From Tannerella forsythia (GTDB taxonomy: Bacteria; Bacteroidota; Bacteroidia; Bacteroidales; Tannerellaceae): a DNA stretch of 64,000 bases. Both the position numbers and the translations under genes were made by a program. Position 1 is the stretch's first letter; every line of letters starts with the position of its first letter. Positions 18,101-28,309 of this stretch are shown here, piece by piece. Location of the stretch: contig NZ_JUET01000119.1 of the NCBI RefSeq assembly GCF_001006485.1, forward strand, positions 1-64,000, written 5' to 3'. The notes below the pieces were generated by a model. That model was not told the origin of the DNA. It saw only the letters and a program-made list of their open reading frames with translations, and searched no databases.

Positions 18101-18982
18101 TTATCCGATCGTATGGTTATTGATTAATTCTTTCATCAACTCTTCGATATCACCGTCCGATTCGGTAAACGATTTATTTTCTTTCGTCTGGAAAACGATA
18201 TTTTCGACCGTTTTCACTTTCGTCGGAGAGCCGGACAAGCCGCATTGCGCCACATCGCCGTTCACGTCGGCTACCGACCATTCGATGATATTCAAGTACG
18301 GACGGTTCTCATACATCTCGGCATAGGGCAGCGCTGCACCGTTTTTCGTTTGCTCGGCTTTCTCCTGCGCCCCCAATGCCCGTTTATACTTCTGCACCAA
18401 TTGGGCGTTACGCGGCCTGCACGGTGCGGCCGATCCGTTGACCGTTACAACAATGGGGAGTGGCGCTTCGACCGTCTCTATGCCTCCGGGTATTTTACGT
18501 TTGGCCGTGATCCGGTTCTTTTCGATCTTGACAATTTCTTCGGTGTACGTAATTTGCGTCAGTCCGAGTTTCTCGGCCACCTGAGGGCCTACCTGTGCCG
18601 TGTCGCCGTCGATAGCCTGTCGTCCGCCGATGATCAGATCGTACGATCCGATTTTTCGGATAGCCATGGCGAGTGCATACGATGTTGCGAGCGTATCCGC
18701 CCCGGCAAAAGCACGGTCGGTCAGGAGATAGCCGTCATCAGCTCCCCGATATAACCCTTCGCGGATGATTTCTGCCGCACGTCCCGGCCCCATGGTCAGG
18801 ATCGTTACGGTTGTACCCGGATGTTGTTCTTTGAGACGTAATGCTTGCTCCAGCGCATTGAGGTCTTCCGGATTGAAGATGGCGGGGAGCACGGCGCGAT
18901 TAATCGTGCCGTCTTCTTTCATGGCGTCTTTCCCGACGTTGCGAGTGTCTGGCACTTGTTTGGCCAATACAATAATTTTCAT
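18101..18982 (-). CDS. etfB: Electron transfer flavoprotein beta subunit
   Basis: A 293-residue subunit that pairs with EtfA. The N-terminus (IIVLAKQVPDTRNVG), the loop LLTDRAFAGADTLATSYALAMAIRKIGSYDLIIGGRQAIDGDTAQVGPQVAEKLGL and the downstream IPGGIETVEAPLPIVVTVNG match the AMP/FAD-binding domain of EtfB. It is the first gene of the etfB-etfA-acyl-CoA dehydrogenase operon. A TACTTTTG box on the minus strand at 19121-19128 would give a leader of about 130 bases. Confidence 0.95.
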   Translation of the reverse strand: MKIIVLAKQVPDTRNVGKDAMKEDGTINRAVLPAIFNPEDLNALEQALRLKEQHPGTTVTILTMGPGRAAEIIREGLYRGADDGYLLTDRAFAGADTLATSYALAMAIRKIGSYDLIIGGRQAIDGDTAQVGPQVAEKLGLTQITYTEEIVKIEKNRITAKRKIPGGIETVEAPLPIVVTVNGSAAPCRPRNAQLVQKYKRALGAQEKAEQTKNGAALPYAEMYENRPYLNIIEWSVADVNGDVAQCGLSGSPTKVKTVENIVFQTKENKSFTESDGDIEELMKELINNHTIG

Positions 18983-19405
18983 TCGTATATATTATTTTAT
19001 GTAAATAATCGCTTGCGAATATATAGAAAGTCGTTATATGTTTTGGAACAGCCTCGGAAACATGTTAAAGTGCCCGTTGCAAACAGTTTCGACCTGTTTT
19101 CATCTCTGCGTTATCGCTTGCAAAAGTAGTGAATGATTTCGGATTTCAATGTTTTTAAATAAGAAAATGCACATCCGATCCGTTTTTGTGCATATCTTCG
19201 ACGCATGTAAAGTTCTCTGTTCACAAAGAGGCAAGACATTATTTCGCATTGAGTTTTTAATCGCTATTTTGGTCTTCCGGAGTCCAACCCTGAAACTTTT
19301 AAGAGTATTTCATTTTGGGGGATGCTGTTTAATCAATCGCAAAAAATGAAGTTGTTACAAAGGAATACTCAGCGGGAGAAAAGAAAATTTTCCTTTTTTT
19401 TATTT
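18983..19405. other. Intergenic region upstream of etfB
   Basis: About 420 bases without a convincing gene. It holds the predicted etfB promoter box and AT-rich sequence towards the 3' end of kdsA. The two open frames of 60-66 codons on the plus strand have no ribosome-binding site or recognisable content. Confidence 0.6.
19121..19128 (-). promoter_or_regulatory. Candidate -7 box of the etf operon
   Basis: TACTTTTG read on the minus strand, about 140 bases upstream of the etfB start, fits the TAnnTTTG consensus. No good -33 TTTG is visible. Confidence 0.5.
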
Positions 19406-20212
19406 TTACGGATACTGTACCGCTTGACGTACCCGTACCAGTTTTGTCAGAAGGCCCTCCAACAGATCGAGCGGAAGCATATTGGTTGCGTCCGACTTGG
19501 CTTGTGAAGGATTAGGATGCGTCTCGATAAACAACCCATCTGTACCTACCGCCACGGCGGCTTTCCCGATCGTCTCGATCATTTCGGGCAGCCCGCCCGA
19601 AACGCCCGATGCTTGGTTGGGCTGCTGCAACGAGTGGGTGATGTCCGTAATCACGGGGAAGCCGTATTGCCGCATCTTGGGGATACTGCGAAAATCGACA
19701 ACTAAGTCGGTATAGCCGAAAGTCGTGCCGCGCTCGGTAAGGACCACGTTCGGATTGCCTGCATCCACCACTTTCTGTGCCGCATACCGCATTGACTCAG
19801 GCGCAAGAAACTGTCCTTTTTTGATGTTGACGATCTTTCCGGTCTTTGCCGCGGCAACGAGCAGATCGGTCTGACGACAGAGGAATGCGGGAATCTGTAA
19901 CATATCCACGTAGTTGGCGGCTAAGGCGGCTTCATACGTCTCATGGATGTCCGTAACGATTGGAATGTCGAAAGTTTCGCCCACCTTACGCAGGATACGC
20001 AGCGCTTTCTCGTCGCCGATACCCGTAAACGAATCGATGCGCGAACGGTTGGCTTTACGATACGAACCTTTGAAAACGTATGGTATATGAAGCTCTCGAG
20101 TGATCCCGACGATTTTTTCTGCGATACGTAATGCCATCTCTTCCCCTTCGATAACGCAGGGACCGGCTAATAAAAAGAAATTCTCCGAGTTTGTTAATCG
20201 TTCAATAGTCAT
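19406..20212 (-). CDS. kdsA: 3-deoxy-D-manno-octulosonate 8-phosphate synthase
   Basis: Condenses phosphoenolpyruvate with arabinose 5-phosphate to make KDO-8-phosphate for lipopolysaccharide. The 268-residue protein carries LLAGPCVIEGEEMALRIAE, FKGSYRKANRSRIDSFTGIG, PIVTDIHETYEA, QIPAFLCRQTDLLVAAAKTGK, LTERGTTFGY and IETHPNPSQAKSDATNMLPL, all hallmarks of KdsA. It is encoded 26 bases downstream of miaA and the two probably form an operon. Confidence 0.96.
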   Translation of the reverse strand: MTIERLTNSENFFLLAGPCVIEGEEMALRIAEKIVGITRELHIPYVFKGSYRKANRSRIDSFTGIGDEKALRILRKVGETFDIPIVTDIHETYEAALAANYVDMLQIPAFLCRQTDLLVAAAKTGKIVNIKKGQFLAPESMRYAAQKVVDAGNPNVVLTERGTTFGYTDLVVDFRSIPKMRQYGFPVITDITHSLQQPNQASGVSGGLPEMIETIGKAAVAVGTDGLFIETHPNPSQAKSDATNMLPLDLLEGLLTKLVRVRQAVQYP

Positions 20213-20238
20213 TGTGATATGATGTTTAATAAGTCAAT

Positions 20239-21156
20239 TCATGCCATAAGTAGCGCCTTGCATCGGGTTATTTTCTCTTCCGTCGACCATGCCTGATCGA
20301 TCCAGTGAATCGTAAATCCGCGTCGTTCCATACCGCGAAACCAGGTCATTTGTCGCTTGGCAAACTGATGAATGGCTATCTCTAATTGTTCGACCATTTC
20401 GCGGTAAGTCAGCTTGCCGATCAGATGCAGAGTGATAAATTTATATTCGAGACCGTAGTAAATCAGGTCGTCCGGTGCGATACCCGAATCAAGAAGTGAC
20501 TGCACTTCTTCGATCATTCCGTGTTCGAGGCGTACATGAAGCCGTCGGGTGATACGTTGGCGTCGTTGTTCGCGATCAATGTTAAGACCGATGATCAGAC
20601 TGTTTATCGGTGTAAATTCGTTCCGGTCGGGCGCCTGTGTTTGATAAAATTCTTCGATTTCGATGGCTCGAATGGCTCGCTGGGCGCTGTCTACATCCGT
20701 TTTATTATGCAGCGTTTTGTACGAAGACAGCATCGTTTCAAGCTCTCGGAGCGACTTGCCTCTGAGCGATTCGCGCAGTTCCGGATTGGGCGGCACATCG
20801 AGCAGCTTGTAACCTTTGAGTACGGCTTCGATATACATGCCCGTCCCTCCACACAAAATCGGGGTAATACCTTTCCGTCTGAGATTATCGAATATATGGA
20901 AAAAATCGTGTTGATAGCGGAAGACATTGTATCTCGTGCCCGGTTCGCAAAGATCGATCAGATGATACGGAATGTTTTTCTTTCCGACCGTATAGTCCTC
21001 CGTATCTTTGCCGGTCCCGATGTCCATTCGACGGTAAACCTGGCGCGAATCGGCGCTGATGATTTCAGTATTCAAATCCGCGGCCAATGCTGCGGCAAAG
21101 CTTGTTTTGCCGCATGCGGTTGGCCCTAAGATCGTAATCAGTTCGTACGTTCCCAT
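20239..21156 (-). CDS. miaA: tRNA dimethylallyltransferase
   Basis: Transfers a dimethylallyl group to A37 of tRNAs reading UNN codons. The 305-residue enzyme has the P-loop GPTACGKTSF at residues 11-20, then EIISADSRQVYRRMDIGTGK, IPYHLIDLCEPG, ILCGGTGMYIEAVLKGY and the RRLHVRLEHGMIEEV and QFAKRQMTWFRGM motifs of MiaA. A TACATTTG box on the minus strand (21169-21176) lies only 13 bases before the start. Confidence 0.96.
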   Translation of the reverse strand: MGTYELITILGPTACGKTSFAAALAADLNTEIISADSRQVYRRMDIGTGKDTEDYTVGKKNIPYHLIDLCEPGTRYNVFRYQHDFFHIFDNLRRKGITPILCGGTGMYIEAVLKGYKLLDVPPNPELRESLRGKSLRELETMLSSYKTLHNKTDVDSAQRAIRAIEIEEFYQTQAPDRNEFTPINSLIIGLNIDREQRRQRITRRLHVRLEHGMIEEVQSLLDSGIAPDDLIYYGLEYKFITLHLIGKLTYREMVEQLEIAIHQFAKRQMTWFRGMERRGFTIHWIDQAWSTEEKITRCKALLMA

Positions 21157-21235
21157 TTTTCAGTCGTACAAATGTAAGAAGAAAACGGAAAATGCCCAAA
21201 TCGGACGAACCTTCCATTAAGTGAGTTGACCGTCA

Positions 21236-21472
21236 CTAAAAGAACATGTTATAGCAGGCGGAAAACTTTTGTTTTTTTACTTTTACACCTGCGCTGCCCT
21301 CCCGGACGTTTGCGCCGCTTTCGGATACTTCAATCCGAACTTCCTGACCTTCGCAATAATAATCCCTGTTCGCATAGAGGTCATTCTTTGCGATGTCATT
21401 GTTCCCTGTTTGGGTCTTTAGAAGACTCTTCGAAAAAAATGCTTTCATCGCTCCTGATTTTAAATTAGACAT
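21236..21472 (-). CDS. Small hypothetical ORF, doubtful
   Basis: A 78-codon frame in the gap between gapA and miaA. The translation is charged in the middle, has two cysteines and no signal peptide or helix, and resembles no family I know. A plus-strand frame of equal length overlaps it. It is listed because the gap of nearly 600 bases holds nothing else gene-like; it may be non-coding. Confidence 0.2.
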   Translation of the reverse strand: MSNLKSGAMKAFFSKSLLKTQTGNNDIAKNDLYANRDYYCEGQEVRIEVSESGANVREGSAGVKVKKQKFSACYNMFF

Positions 21473-21521
21473 AAAGATGAAAGGGATGCGAAAATCCTAA
21501 CATCGCTATAAAGATAACATA

Positions 21522-21546
21522 AAAAAGCCGGATTGGTTTCTCCGGA
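21522..21546 (-). terminator. Candidate terminator downstream of gapA
   Basis: On the minus strand CCGGA (21546-21542) pairs with TCCGG (21533-21529) and is followed by six T (21527-21522). The short stem and the 195-base distance from the gapA stop make it only moderately convincing. Confidence 0.45.
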
Positions 21547-21740
21547 ATCCTGTTTTTATATTTATTTAACTTTCTATTTTTTTTAATCCGGGGAGGAAAT
21601 TTGTTGACCAATCGGTGAATTTACGGATTTGCTTCAGTTTTTTCGGTATGGCTTTCATTGCTCGTATTCTTATACATAGAGAGGGCATGCCCAAACCTTG
21701 CGTTCAGACACACCCTCCTCTGCGATAAATCGAAAACGGG

Positions 21741-22805
<1,065 letters not shown>

Positions 22806-22920
22806 TCAACAGCCACAAGGGGTAGCGCATGATACGCATACCGATAATATGCTTGCGATCATTGTTGAAACCATGATAATACGCTTCATGTTTAATCTTT
22901 TTGCCTTGATTTTACGGGCG

Positions 22921-22928
22921 CAAAGGTA
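22921..22928 (-). promoter_or_regulatory. Candidate gapA -7 box
   Basis: TACCTTTG on the minus strand, implying a leader of about 165 bases before the gapA start. A TTTG at the expected -33 distance is not evident. Confidence 0.5.
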
Positions 22929-23000
22929 TGAATTTTTTTTCGTTTGAAGCCTGTTCGGGAAGAAAAACATGCTTCATAACATAAATTAAATTTTGGCCAT

Positions 23001-23384
23001 TTACTTTCTCTTTGAAGAGAACAAATGTCCGATCCATTTCTTAGCCCGCCTGATCCCCCAGGCGATGAGCAAAGGTTGTGCCAATTCCCAGACATAAGGA
23101 AAGATGCCGGTACCTAACGACAAGATATCGGCCGGTCGGAGCGACGAAAGCGAAGCGGCAGACGAAGCCGGAGAAAGGACGTTTTTTTTCTTTTCCGATT
23201 TGGATGAGCCGGAGGTAGAGAAAAGTGCAGATATGCCCGAGAAGAGAAGACGGCCTGCATTTTCACGCATATACAGAACTTCTTCGTTCAGTTTCTGCTC
23301 CTGTATCCGGCACAACAGGTGGAGACGCTGTTTATCAGCCTGTAATTTACTCAGTGGGGTCTGCTTCAGAGATGTTTTGTTCAT
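23001..23384 (-). CDS. Hypothetical protein of the YtxH/holin-like cluster
   Basis: About 127 residues from the ATG at 23384; the frame continues to a TTG at 23414, so the start is uncertain. A basic N-terminal helix (KLQADKQRLHLLCRIQEQKLNEEVLYMRENAGRLL) is followed by a serine-rich stretch and a hydrophobic segment near the C-terminus (WELAQPLLIAWGIRRAKKWIGHLF). It overlaps the end of the holin-family gene, so the pair is translationally coupled. It is probably a membrane-associated partner of the two upstream genes. Function unknown. Confidence 0.65.
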   Translation of the reverse strand: MNKTSLKQTPLSKLQADKQRLHLLCRIQEQKLNEEVLYMRENAGRLLFSGISALFSTSGSSKSEKKKNVLSPASSAASLSSLRPADILSLGTGIFPYVWELAQPLLIAWGIRRAKKWIGHLFSSKRK

Positions 23385-23748
23385 CGGTTTCATCGGTTTT
23401 ATGGTCATTGGCAATCAATGCTGCAATTACGGTATTCAAAACGAAAGTCTGGATTTTATCCTTGAAAAGAACGACTCCTCCAATCATCAAAAGATAAATG
23501 CCCACCACAATTGAGAAACCGGTCCCTTTCGAATCAAGCCACTCTCCCAGAAAAAAACCAAGTGTAAGAAAAACAAAGAGACTCAGAAAGAATCCAAGGA
23601 TAAGCAGTATCAGGCCATAGGCAAGAACAGCAATGACTTTTCCTGTCCGTTCATACGTTCCTACTTTGAGCAACTCGAATTTTAATTCACCGTAAGTGGT
23701 GATATCTCTCTTTAATTCCCGAAAGAAATGCTCTGCATTCATTTTCAT
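23347..23748 (-). CDS. Phage-holin-superfamily-III-like membrane protein
   Basis: A 133-residue protein with an N-terminal amphipathic part (FFRELKRDITTYGELKFELLKVGTYERTGKV) and two strong membrane helices (about residues 35-70 and 80-105, around a GEWLDSKGTGF loop). This is the pattern of the putative holin-X/DUF1469 family, common in chromosomal stress-associated YtxH clusters and not a sign of a prophage here. It lies 14 bases after the YtxH gene. Confidence 0.8.
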   Translation of the reverse strand: MKMNAEHFFRELKRDITTYGELKFELLKVGTYERTGKVIAVLAYGLILLILGFFLSLFVFLTLGFFLGEWLDSKGTGFSIVVGIYLLMIGGVVLFKDKIQTFVLNTVIAALIANDHKTDETDEQNISEADPTE

Positions 23749-23762
23749 AAATTCATAAAGAA

Positions 23763-24002
23763 CTATTTTACTTTAATTACCTGAGTACTTTCGAGGGCTT
23801 CATGTACACGGTTTCCTTTGAATTTGGAGACAGCCCACTGAAATCCGTCTTTCACATTCCCAATCAATTCGTTTAATTCGTCGGATAACGGTCCTCTTTT
23901 TTCCGTTGCGACTAGGTAGCCTACGGTTACCCCTACTGCAGCTCCTATCACGAGGCCTGACAGTAAGCCTGATAGTAATTGGGAATCTATATTTCTGTTC
24001 AT
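23763..24002 (-). CDS. YtxH-domain protein
   Basis: A 79-residue small membrane protein. A glycine/valine-rich helix (LLSGLVIGAAVGVTVGYLVA, about residues 11-30) is followed by the TEKRGPLSDELNELIGNVKDGF segment typical of YtxH proteins. It is the first gene of a three-gene minus-strand cluster with the holin-like gene and a hypothetical gene. The family is often stress-induced; its molecular role is unclear. Confidence 0.82.
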   Translation of the reverse strand: MNRNIDSQLLSGLLSGLVIGAAVGVTVGYLVATEKRGPLSDELNELIGNVKDGFQWAVSKFKGNRVHEALESTQVIKVK

Positions 24003-24103
24003 CGCAGTTACATTATAAAAACATGAATACTATTACAAATATCGCATTTTTTTCAGTGATTCAAACGACATGAATATGATTTAATATTATTTATGAATTA
24101 CCG

Positions 24104-24958
24104 TTATTCGTGTTTTTGGGTTCGAACGGCAGCCCATTGATTGCGGGAGGTATGCGTAAGGAGCGTTAATCCGTTCAGGCGGCATTCTTGTTCTATCGCA
24201 GAGAGATCTTCTTCGTAGAAGCCGCTCATGTACAGACAACCGCCGGGCTTCAATATCGGAGCATAATGGCGGATGTCATTCAGCAGGATATTTCGATTGA
24301 TATTGGCAAAGATATAATCGAACGTGCCGCACTGCGGAAGGCATTCTGCTCCGCCCTGTTCTATCCGTATATCGAGCGTATGGTTGAGCCGGCAGTTCTC
24401 AAGCGCGTTACGGTATGCCCACTCGTCGATGTCGACAGCCACCACACGGCGCGCTTGTTTGCGAGCAGCCAAAATGGCAAGTACGGCCGTGCCGCACCCC
24501 ATGTCGAGTACTTCCCTGCCGTGCAGGTCGAGCGACAGCATTTCGCAAAGCATGAGATAGGTGGTGGCATGGTTGCCGGTTCCGAATGCCATTCTCGGGT
24601 CGATGATGATGGTCTGCTCATACCCTTCTTCCGGCTGATGGAACGATGCACGAATGAGACATTGCCTGCCGATACGGATGGGCTGGAAGTAATTCTTCTC
24701 CCATTCCTCGTTCCAGTTCCGAGCAGCAATCAACGTATACGTATGATGAATGGCCGTGTCTTCGAGCGGAAAAGCGAAAAGGCAATTTGCCAGGGCGTCA
24801 GGCTGAAAAGCGGAAACGGGAATATAGGCTTTTAACCCGTTTTCGTCAGCGACAAAACTTTCAAACCCGACGACTCCCAGTTCGGTTGCCAAAATATCGT
24901 TGATCATTTCTATAGCTACAGGCGAGATGTAGCTGAATTGAAATTCATAATAATCCAT
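24104..24958 (-). CDS. prmA: Ribosomal protein L11 methyltransferase
   Basis: S-adenosylmethionine-dependent methyltransferase that trimethylates ribosomal protein L11. The 284-residue protein has an N-terminal beta-rich substrate-recognition domain (about 1-110), then the linker MAFGTGNHATTYLMLCEML, the SAM-binding loop VLDMGCGTAVLAILAA, the acidic strand VVAVDIDEWAYRNALENC and FDYIFANINRNILL. A TATCTTTG box on the minus strand at 24981-24988 lies just upstream. Confidence 0.95.
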   Translation of the reverse strand: MDYYEFQFSYISPVAIEMINDILATELGVVGFESFVADENGLKAYIPVSAFQPDALANCLFAFPLEDTAIHHTYTLIAARNWNEEWEKNYFQPIRIGRQCLIRASFHQPEEGYEQTIIIDPRMAFGTGNHATTYLMLCEMLSLDLHGREVLDMGCGTAVLAILAARKQARRVVAVDIDEWAYRNALENCRLNHTLDIRIEQGGAECLPQCGTFDYIFANINRNILLNDIRHYAPILKPGGCLYMSGFYEEDLSAIEQECRLNGLTLLTHTSRNQWAAVRTQKHE

Positions 24959-25193
24959 AATGCATGCTTCATCAGTCCGACAAAGATAGTCAATTGGGGA
25001 GATATCCGTTAGATTTTTTTATACTTGTTCAAATCTGTCGTATCAAAATTTTCTATTTCTTTTTTTTTAGCTAAATTACGCCGGAAATTACATACTTTTA
25101 ACAGCTAAAAACGCTCCTTCTAAGAATATATTATCCCTTTTTGAAACTGCGAAATTGACCCTATGTGAAATATCCCACAATCAATAAAAACGT

Positions 25194-25550
25194 TTGGGAG
25201 TGTTTGAGATTTTATCTGATTGCTTTACTTTTATTTCACTTCATGTTGTAACATTTTACTTCTTTTCGTATCTAACGGATGAGAAAATAAAAGAAGCAGC
25301 GGGTTATGCAAACGATCGTGCTGAATTTGTATTTTATTTTTTTTTTCGGTTGGACTACTTCTTTACATGTATGAATATGTTGCTTTCATGCCTCTCTGGA
25401 AAGCCCATGTTGCCTACCTGTCTTATCATTGTCTGGATTATGCTGAATTGGTTTTACTTTCGTCCGAAACAGATTCGAAAGCAACAGCAACAGCTGGATG
25501 ACATCATCGATCGTTTACAACATATTTGCGACCAGAAGAACCGGTCGTAA
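25194..25550 (+). CDS. Hypothetical small membrane protein
   Basis: A 118-codon frame preceded and followed by AT-rich intergenic sequence. It has two or three hydrophobic segments (near residues 8-25, 44-66 and 72-90) and a charged, glutamine-rich C-terminal helix (RPKQIRKQQQQLDDIIDRLQHICD). No family is recognised. Base composition is lower in G+C than its neighbours, and the start codon lacks a clear ribosome-binding site. Confidence 0.45.
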   Translation: MGVFEILSDCFTFISLHVVTFYFFSYLTDEKIKEAAGYANDRAEFVFYFFFRLDYFFTCMNMLLSCLSGKPMLPTCLIIVWIMLNWFYFRPKQIRKQQQQLDDIIDRLQHICDQKNRS

Positions 25551-25699
25551 AAAGCTTTTTTTTAGAAATTACTACGTATTTAATGACACCAACAGCGGTG
25601 CACGGACAAAAGTAAATCAAAGAAACCGTGTATGTTAGAGGTTTGAGATAACTGCGTACTTGTGGCGTTGATATGGATAGAAGTGGCGTTTCGGAAGAA

Positions 25700-25741
25700 A
25701 AGCGAACGGGATATGCAGAAAACAGCATATCCCGTTCGCTT
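25700..25741 (-). terminator. Strong terminator of the two-component operon
   Basis: A perfect 17-bp inverted repeat (25700-25716 with 25725-25741) with an eight-base loop, 20 bases after the response-regulator stop on the minus strand and followed there by TTTCTTCC. One of the strongest hairpins in the window. Confidence 0.85.
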
Positions 25742-25760
25742 GAAGAAGGAGAATCGTTTC

Positions 25761-26372
25761 TCACACCCACTTATCGCGGATGGCGATTTGCACCAGTTCC
25801 GCCGCATTTTTGGTGCCAAGTTTGAAGATGAGGTTCTTGCGGTAGGTCTTGATGGTTTCGACACTGAGAAACATCCGGTCGGCAATCTGCTGATTGGTGC
25901 AGCCGTCCACGATGTGGCGCAGCAGCTCCTGCTCGCGGGCAGTCAGCCATACGGAATGGTTGATGCGCTTCTTCATCATGCGGTCGATGTCGCGGCTGAA
26001 ATAGGTGTCGCCCGTCATGACGGTCTCGATGCCTTTCACCACCTCTTCCGAGAGGGCGTTTTTCTGGATGTAGCCTGATGCTCCGGCGGCGACGGCGCGG
26101 CTCACCATCGTGTATTCATCGTAGGAGGTGAGCATCAGAATCTTCATGTCGGGATATGCCTCGTGCATCTCCTTGCAGAAATCGATACCGCTGCCGTCGG
26201 GCATGGAGATATCCAAGAGCAACACGTCGGGATGCCTGAAACGAAGCGTGATGCGACAGGCGGCGAGCGTGTGCGAGGTATCCACAACCTTGGCTATCCC
26301 CGAATCCTCGATGGCTGCCTGCAATCCCTCGACCAGCATGCGGTGGTCGTCCGCGATGTGTACTTGTATCAT
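25761..26372 (-). CDS. NarL/LuxR-family response regulator
   Basis: A 203-residue DNA-binding regulator. The receiver domain (residues 1-120) has the acidic pair Asp8-Asp9, phosphoacceptor Asp54 (VLLLDISMPDGSG), LTSYDE and the conserved lysine in YIQKNA. The C-terminal LuxR-type helix-turn-helix (about 140-200) reads LTAREQELLRHIVDGCTNQQIADRMFLSVETIKTYRKN. The frame continues 123 codons upstream, but that part only mirrors the kinase gene. The ATG at 26372 overlaps the kinase stop by four bases. It is the partner of the upstream kinase and probably binds the CCCACAAGTGGG elements at 28.34 and 30.86 kb. Confidence 0.93.
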   Translation of the reverse strand: MIQVHIADDHRMLVEGLQAAIEDSGIAKVVDTSHTLAACRITLRFRHPDVLLLDISMPDGSGIDFCKEMHEAYPDMKILMLTSYDEYTMVSRAVAAGASGYIQKNALSEEVVKGIETVMTGDTYFSRDIDRMMKKRINHSVWLTAREQELLRHIVDGCTNQQIADRMFLSVETIKTYRKNLIFKLGTKNAAELVQIAIRDKWV

Positions 26373-28279
26373 GATGCGAGTTCTATTTCGATGGTTACTT
26401 CCGTGCCTGCGCCGGGCGAGGAATAGACGCTGATTTTGCCGTTGTAGGCTGAGATGCGGTTGCGTATGTTGGTAAAGCCTGCCCCATAGGTTACCGTATC
26501 GGGGTCGAAACCCCTGCCGTCGTCCTGCACGGAAAGCGACACGAGGCGTGCATCGACGGTCAGTTGCACATTGATACGTGAAGCTTCGGCATGTTTCATT
26601 GCATTGTTGACAAGTTCGTAGGCGCAGCGGTAGATGAGTACTTCGAGGCGGTTGTCGAGGTGCGTATCCTCTCCGAAGAACCTGAAGTCTGCTATCGGAA
26701 TGGAGCGGCAAAAATCCTCTAATGCAGCCTTGAGACCGCAATGTGAGAGCGATTCGGGCATCAGGTTGTGCGCCACGCGGCGAAGTTCTACCGCCAGTTC
26801 GTCGAGCATCACACGAGCTTTGGCAAGTCGTTCGGTATCCGCTTCCGTCAGTGTGGAGAAATTCCGGATGCCATGCAGGTGCAACTTGATGACCGAGAGC
26901 ATGCTGCCCAATCCGTCGTGCAGGTCGCGTGCCAAGCGGGTACGCTCGGCCGTCTCGCCGTCCAAGAGGGCGAGTGTGGCGACAAGCTGTTTTTCCTGTT
27001 CCAGTTGCTTCACCTTCCGTTCGGCAAGTTCACGCTTCCCGCGGTTGAGGCGATGGCGGTAGAAAAGCAACCCGAAGACAATCAGGAAGATGAGCGCGCC
27101 CGACACTCCCATTACTATATAGAAGCCCCTTTCCTTTTCGAGAGAGGCTATCTGCTGCTGTTTCTTTTCGGTTTCATACACGACCTCCATTTGTGAGAGT
27201 GCCTCGTGGTAGTTCCTGTCCGTTCGCTCGTTCATCATGCGGTCATACAAGCCGAAGAAACGGGCAGCCTCGTCCCGTCTGCCGAGCATTGCTGAGGCGA
27301 AGGCGATGTTAAACGCCGAAACGGGTGCCGTATTGATCGACACCGAGTCGATGCTCCACGCTTTCAGTGCGGCAGTACGACATTCGTCGTAACGACCCTG
27401 CGCACGGTAGATGTCGGCATAGATGTTCCATGTGAGCGTATGGATATACGGGTCGCCCAACCACTGGGCAGCATACTTGCATTCGGCCGCACACGCGAGG
27501 GCTTCCTGATACTTTCCTTTCATCAGATAGGCCTTGACAAGGGCTTCGCAGAGGTCTGCATAATTGACTGGTGCAGACCGTTCTTTCGGCTTCACTTTCA
27601 ACATGCATTCCAGCGCCTTGTCCGCATCGCCCAATGCCAGATACACATAGCCCAGTTCGCAGTACGACTGTCCGATGCCGGTCGGTTCACCGTATTGCTC
27701 CGCCAGTACGCGTTCCCGTTCTAAATAGTGCAATGCCCGCTTGGGATTGCCCATACGGCGGTAGCACTCGCCGATATTGCCATGGGCAATGATGTAGTCG
27801 CGGCTGCTCTCGTCGCCGTCGAAATGTTTCAATATGTTGAGATAACTCTCCACGGCGAGGATGAATTGCCCTTGGCGTGCGTAGAAGTTGCCCGCCGCCT
27901 GCCATGCTTTCTGCACGAGTTTTTTGTTACCGGAGGATTCTGCTGCGGCGACTTGCAGGTCGAGATATACCTTGGCGGTGTCGTAGGAGCAACGGTAGGT
28001 GTAGGTCGAGCCGATGTAGTTGTAGAAACGGAATATCAGTGCCTTGTCATCGCACCGCAGGGCGGCCTCCAAGCCCATCGTGCCGTATTTGAAGGTGTTG
28101 GGCATGTCGTGGGCACAGTACGACTCGGTGATGTCGGCATATAGTTTCGCCCGTTCGAGGTCGGTCATCCGTTTCGTCTGCACGATGTGCAGCAGCGAGT
28201 CGGCATAGCGGTTCTTCTCTTCCGCAAAAGCAGAGAGAGCGACGAGCGCGAGCAGGAGGATGGCGGCTGTTCTCTTCAT
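26369..28279 (-). CDS. TPR-containing sensor histidine kinase
   Basis: A 636-residue sensor. An N-terminal signal peptide (MKRTAAILLLALVALSAFAEE) leads to a periplasmic or extracellular region of several tetratricopeptide-type helical repeats (about 30-360). A membrane helix follows (FYIVMGVSGALIFLIVFGLLFY), then a coiled coil, a HisKA_3 domain with phosphoacceptor His near residue 450 (RLARDLHDGLGSMLSVIK) and an HATPase domain (DDGRGFDPDTVTYGAGFTNIRNRI). HisKA_3 kinases pair with NarL-type regulators, and one is encoded immediately downstream. The open frame starts 11 codons earlier, but the signal peptide supports this ATG. The ligand is unknown. Confidence 0.92.
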   Translation of the reverse strand: MKRTAAILLLALVALSAFAEEKNRYADSLLHIVQTKRMTDLERAKLYADITESYCAHDMPNTFKYGTMGLEAALRCDDKALIFRFYNYIGSTYTYRCSYDTAKVYLDLQVAAAESSGNKKLVQKAWQAAGNFYARQGQFILAVESYLNILKHFDGDESSRDYIIAHGNIGECYRRMGNPKRALHYLERERVLAEQYGEPTGIGQSYCELGYVYLALGDADKALECMLKVKPKERSAPVNYADLCEALVKAYLMKGKYQEALACAAECKYAAQWLGDPYIHTLTWNIYADIYRAQGRYDECRTAALKAWSIDSVSINTAPVSAFNIAFASAMLGRRDEAARFFGLYDRMMNERTDRNYHEALSQMEVVYETEKKQQQIASLEKERGFYIVMGVSGALIFLIVFGLLFYRHRLNRGKRELAERKVKQLEQEKQLVATLALLDGETAERTRLARDLHDGLGSMLSVIKLHLHGIRNFSTLTEADTERLAKARVMLDELAVELRRVAHNLMPESLSHCGLKAALEDFCRSIPIADFRFFGEDTHLDNRLEVLIYRCAYELVNNAMKHAEASRINVQLTVDARLVSLSVQDDGRGFDPDTVTYGAGFTNIRNRISAYNGKISVYSSPGAGTEVTIEIELAS

Positions 28280-28309
28280 CTTGCAGGGAATTTGATGTTT
28301 AATGTTTTG

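Noticed and set aside
23347-23748. Prophage indicated by a holin gene
   Set aside because: The holin-like family is common in chromosomal YtxH clusters, and no phage structural, lysin or integrase gene is present.
26373-26741. N-terminal extension of the response regulator
   Set aside because: The extra 123 codons overlap the kinase HATPase region in another frame; the receiver domain begins at the ATG at 26372.
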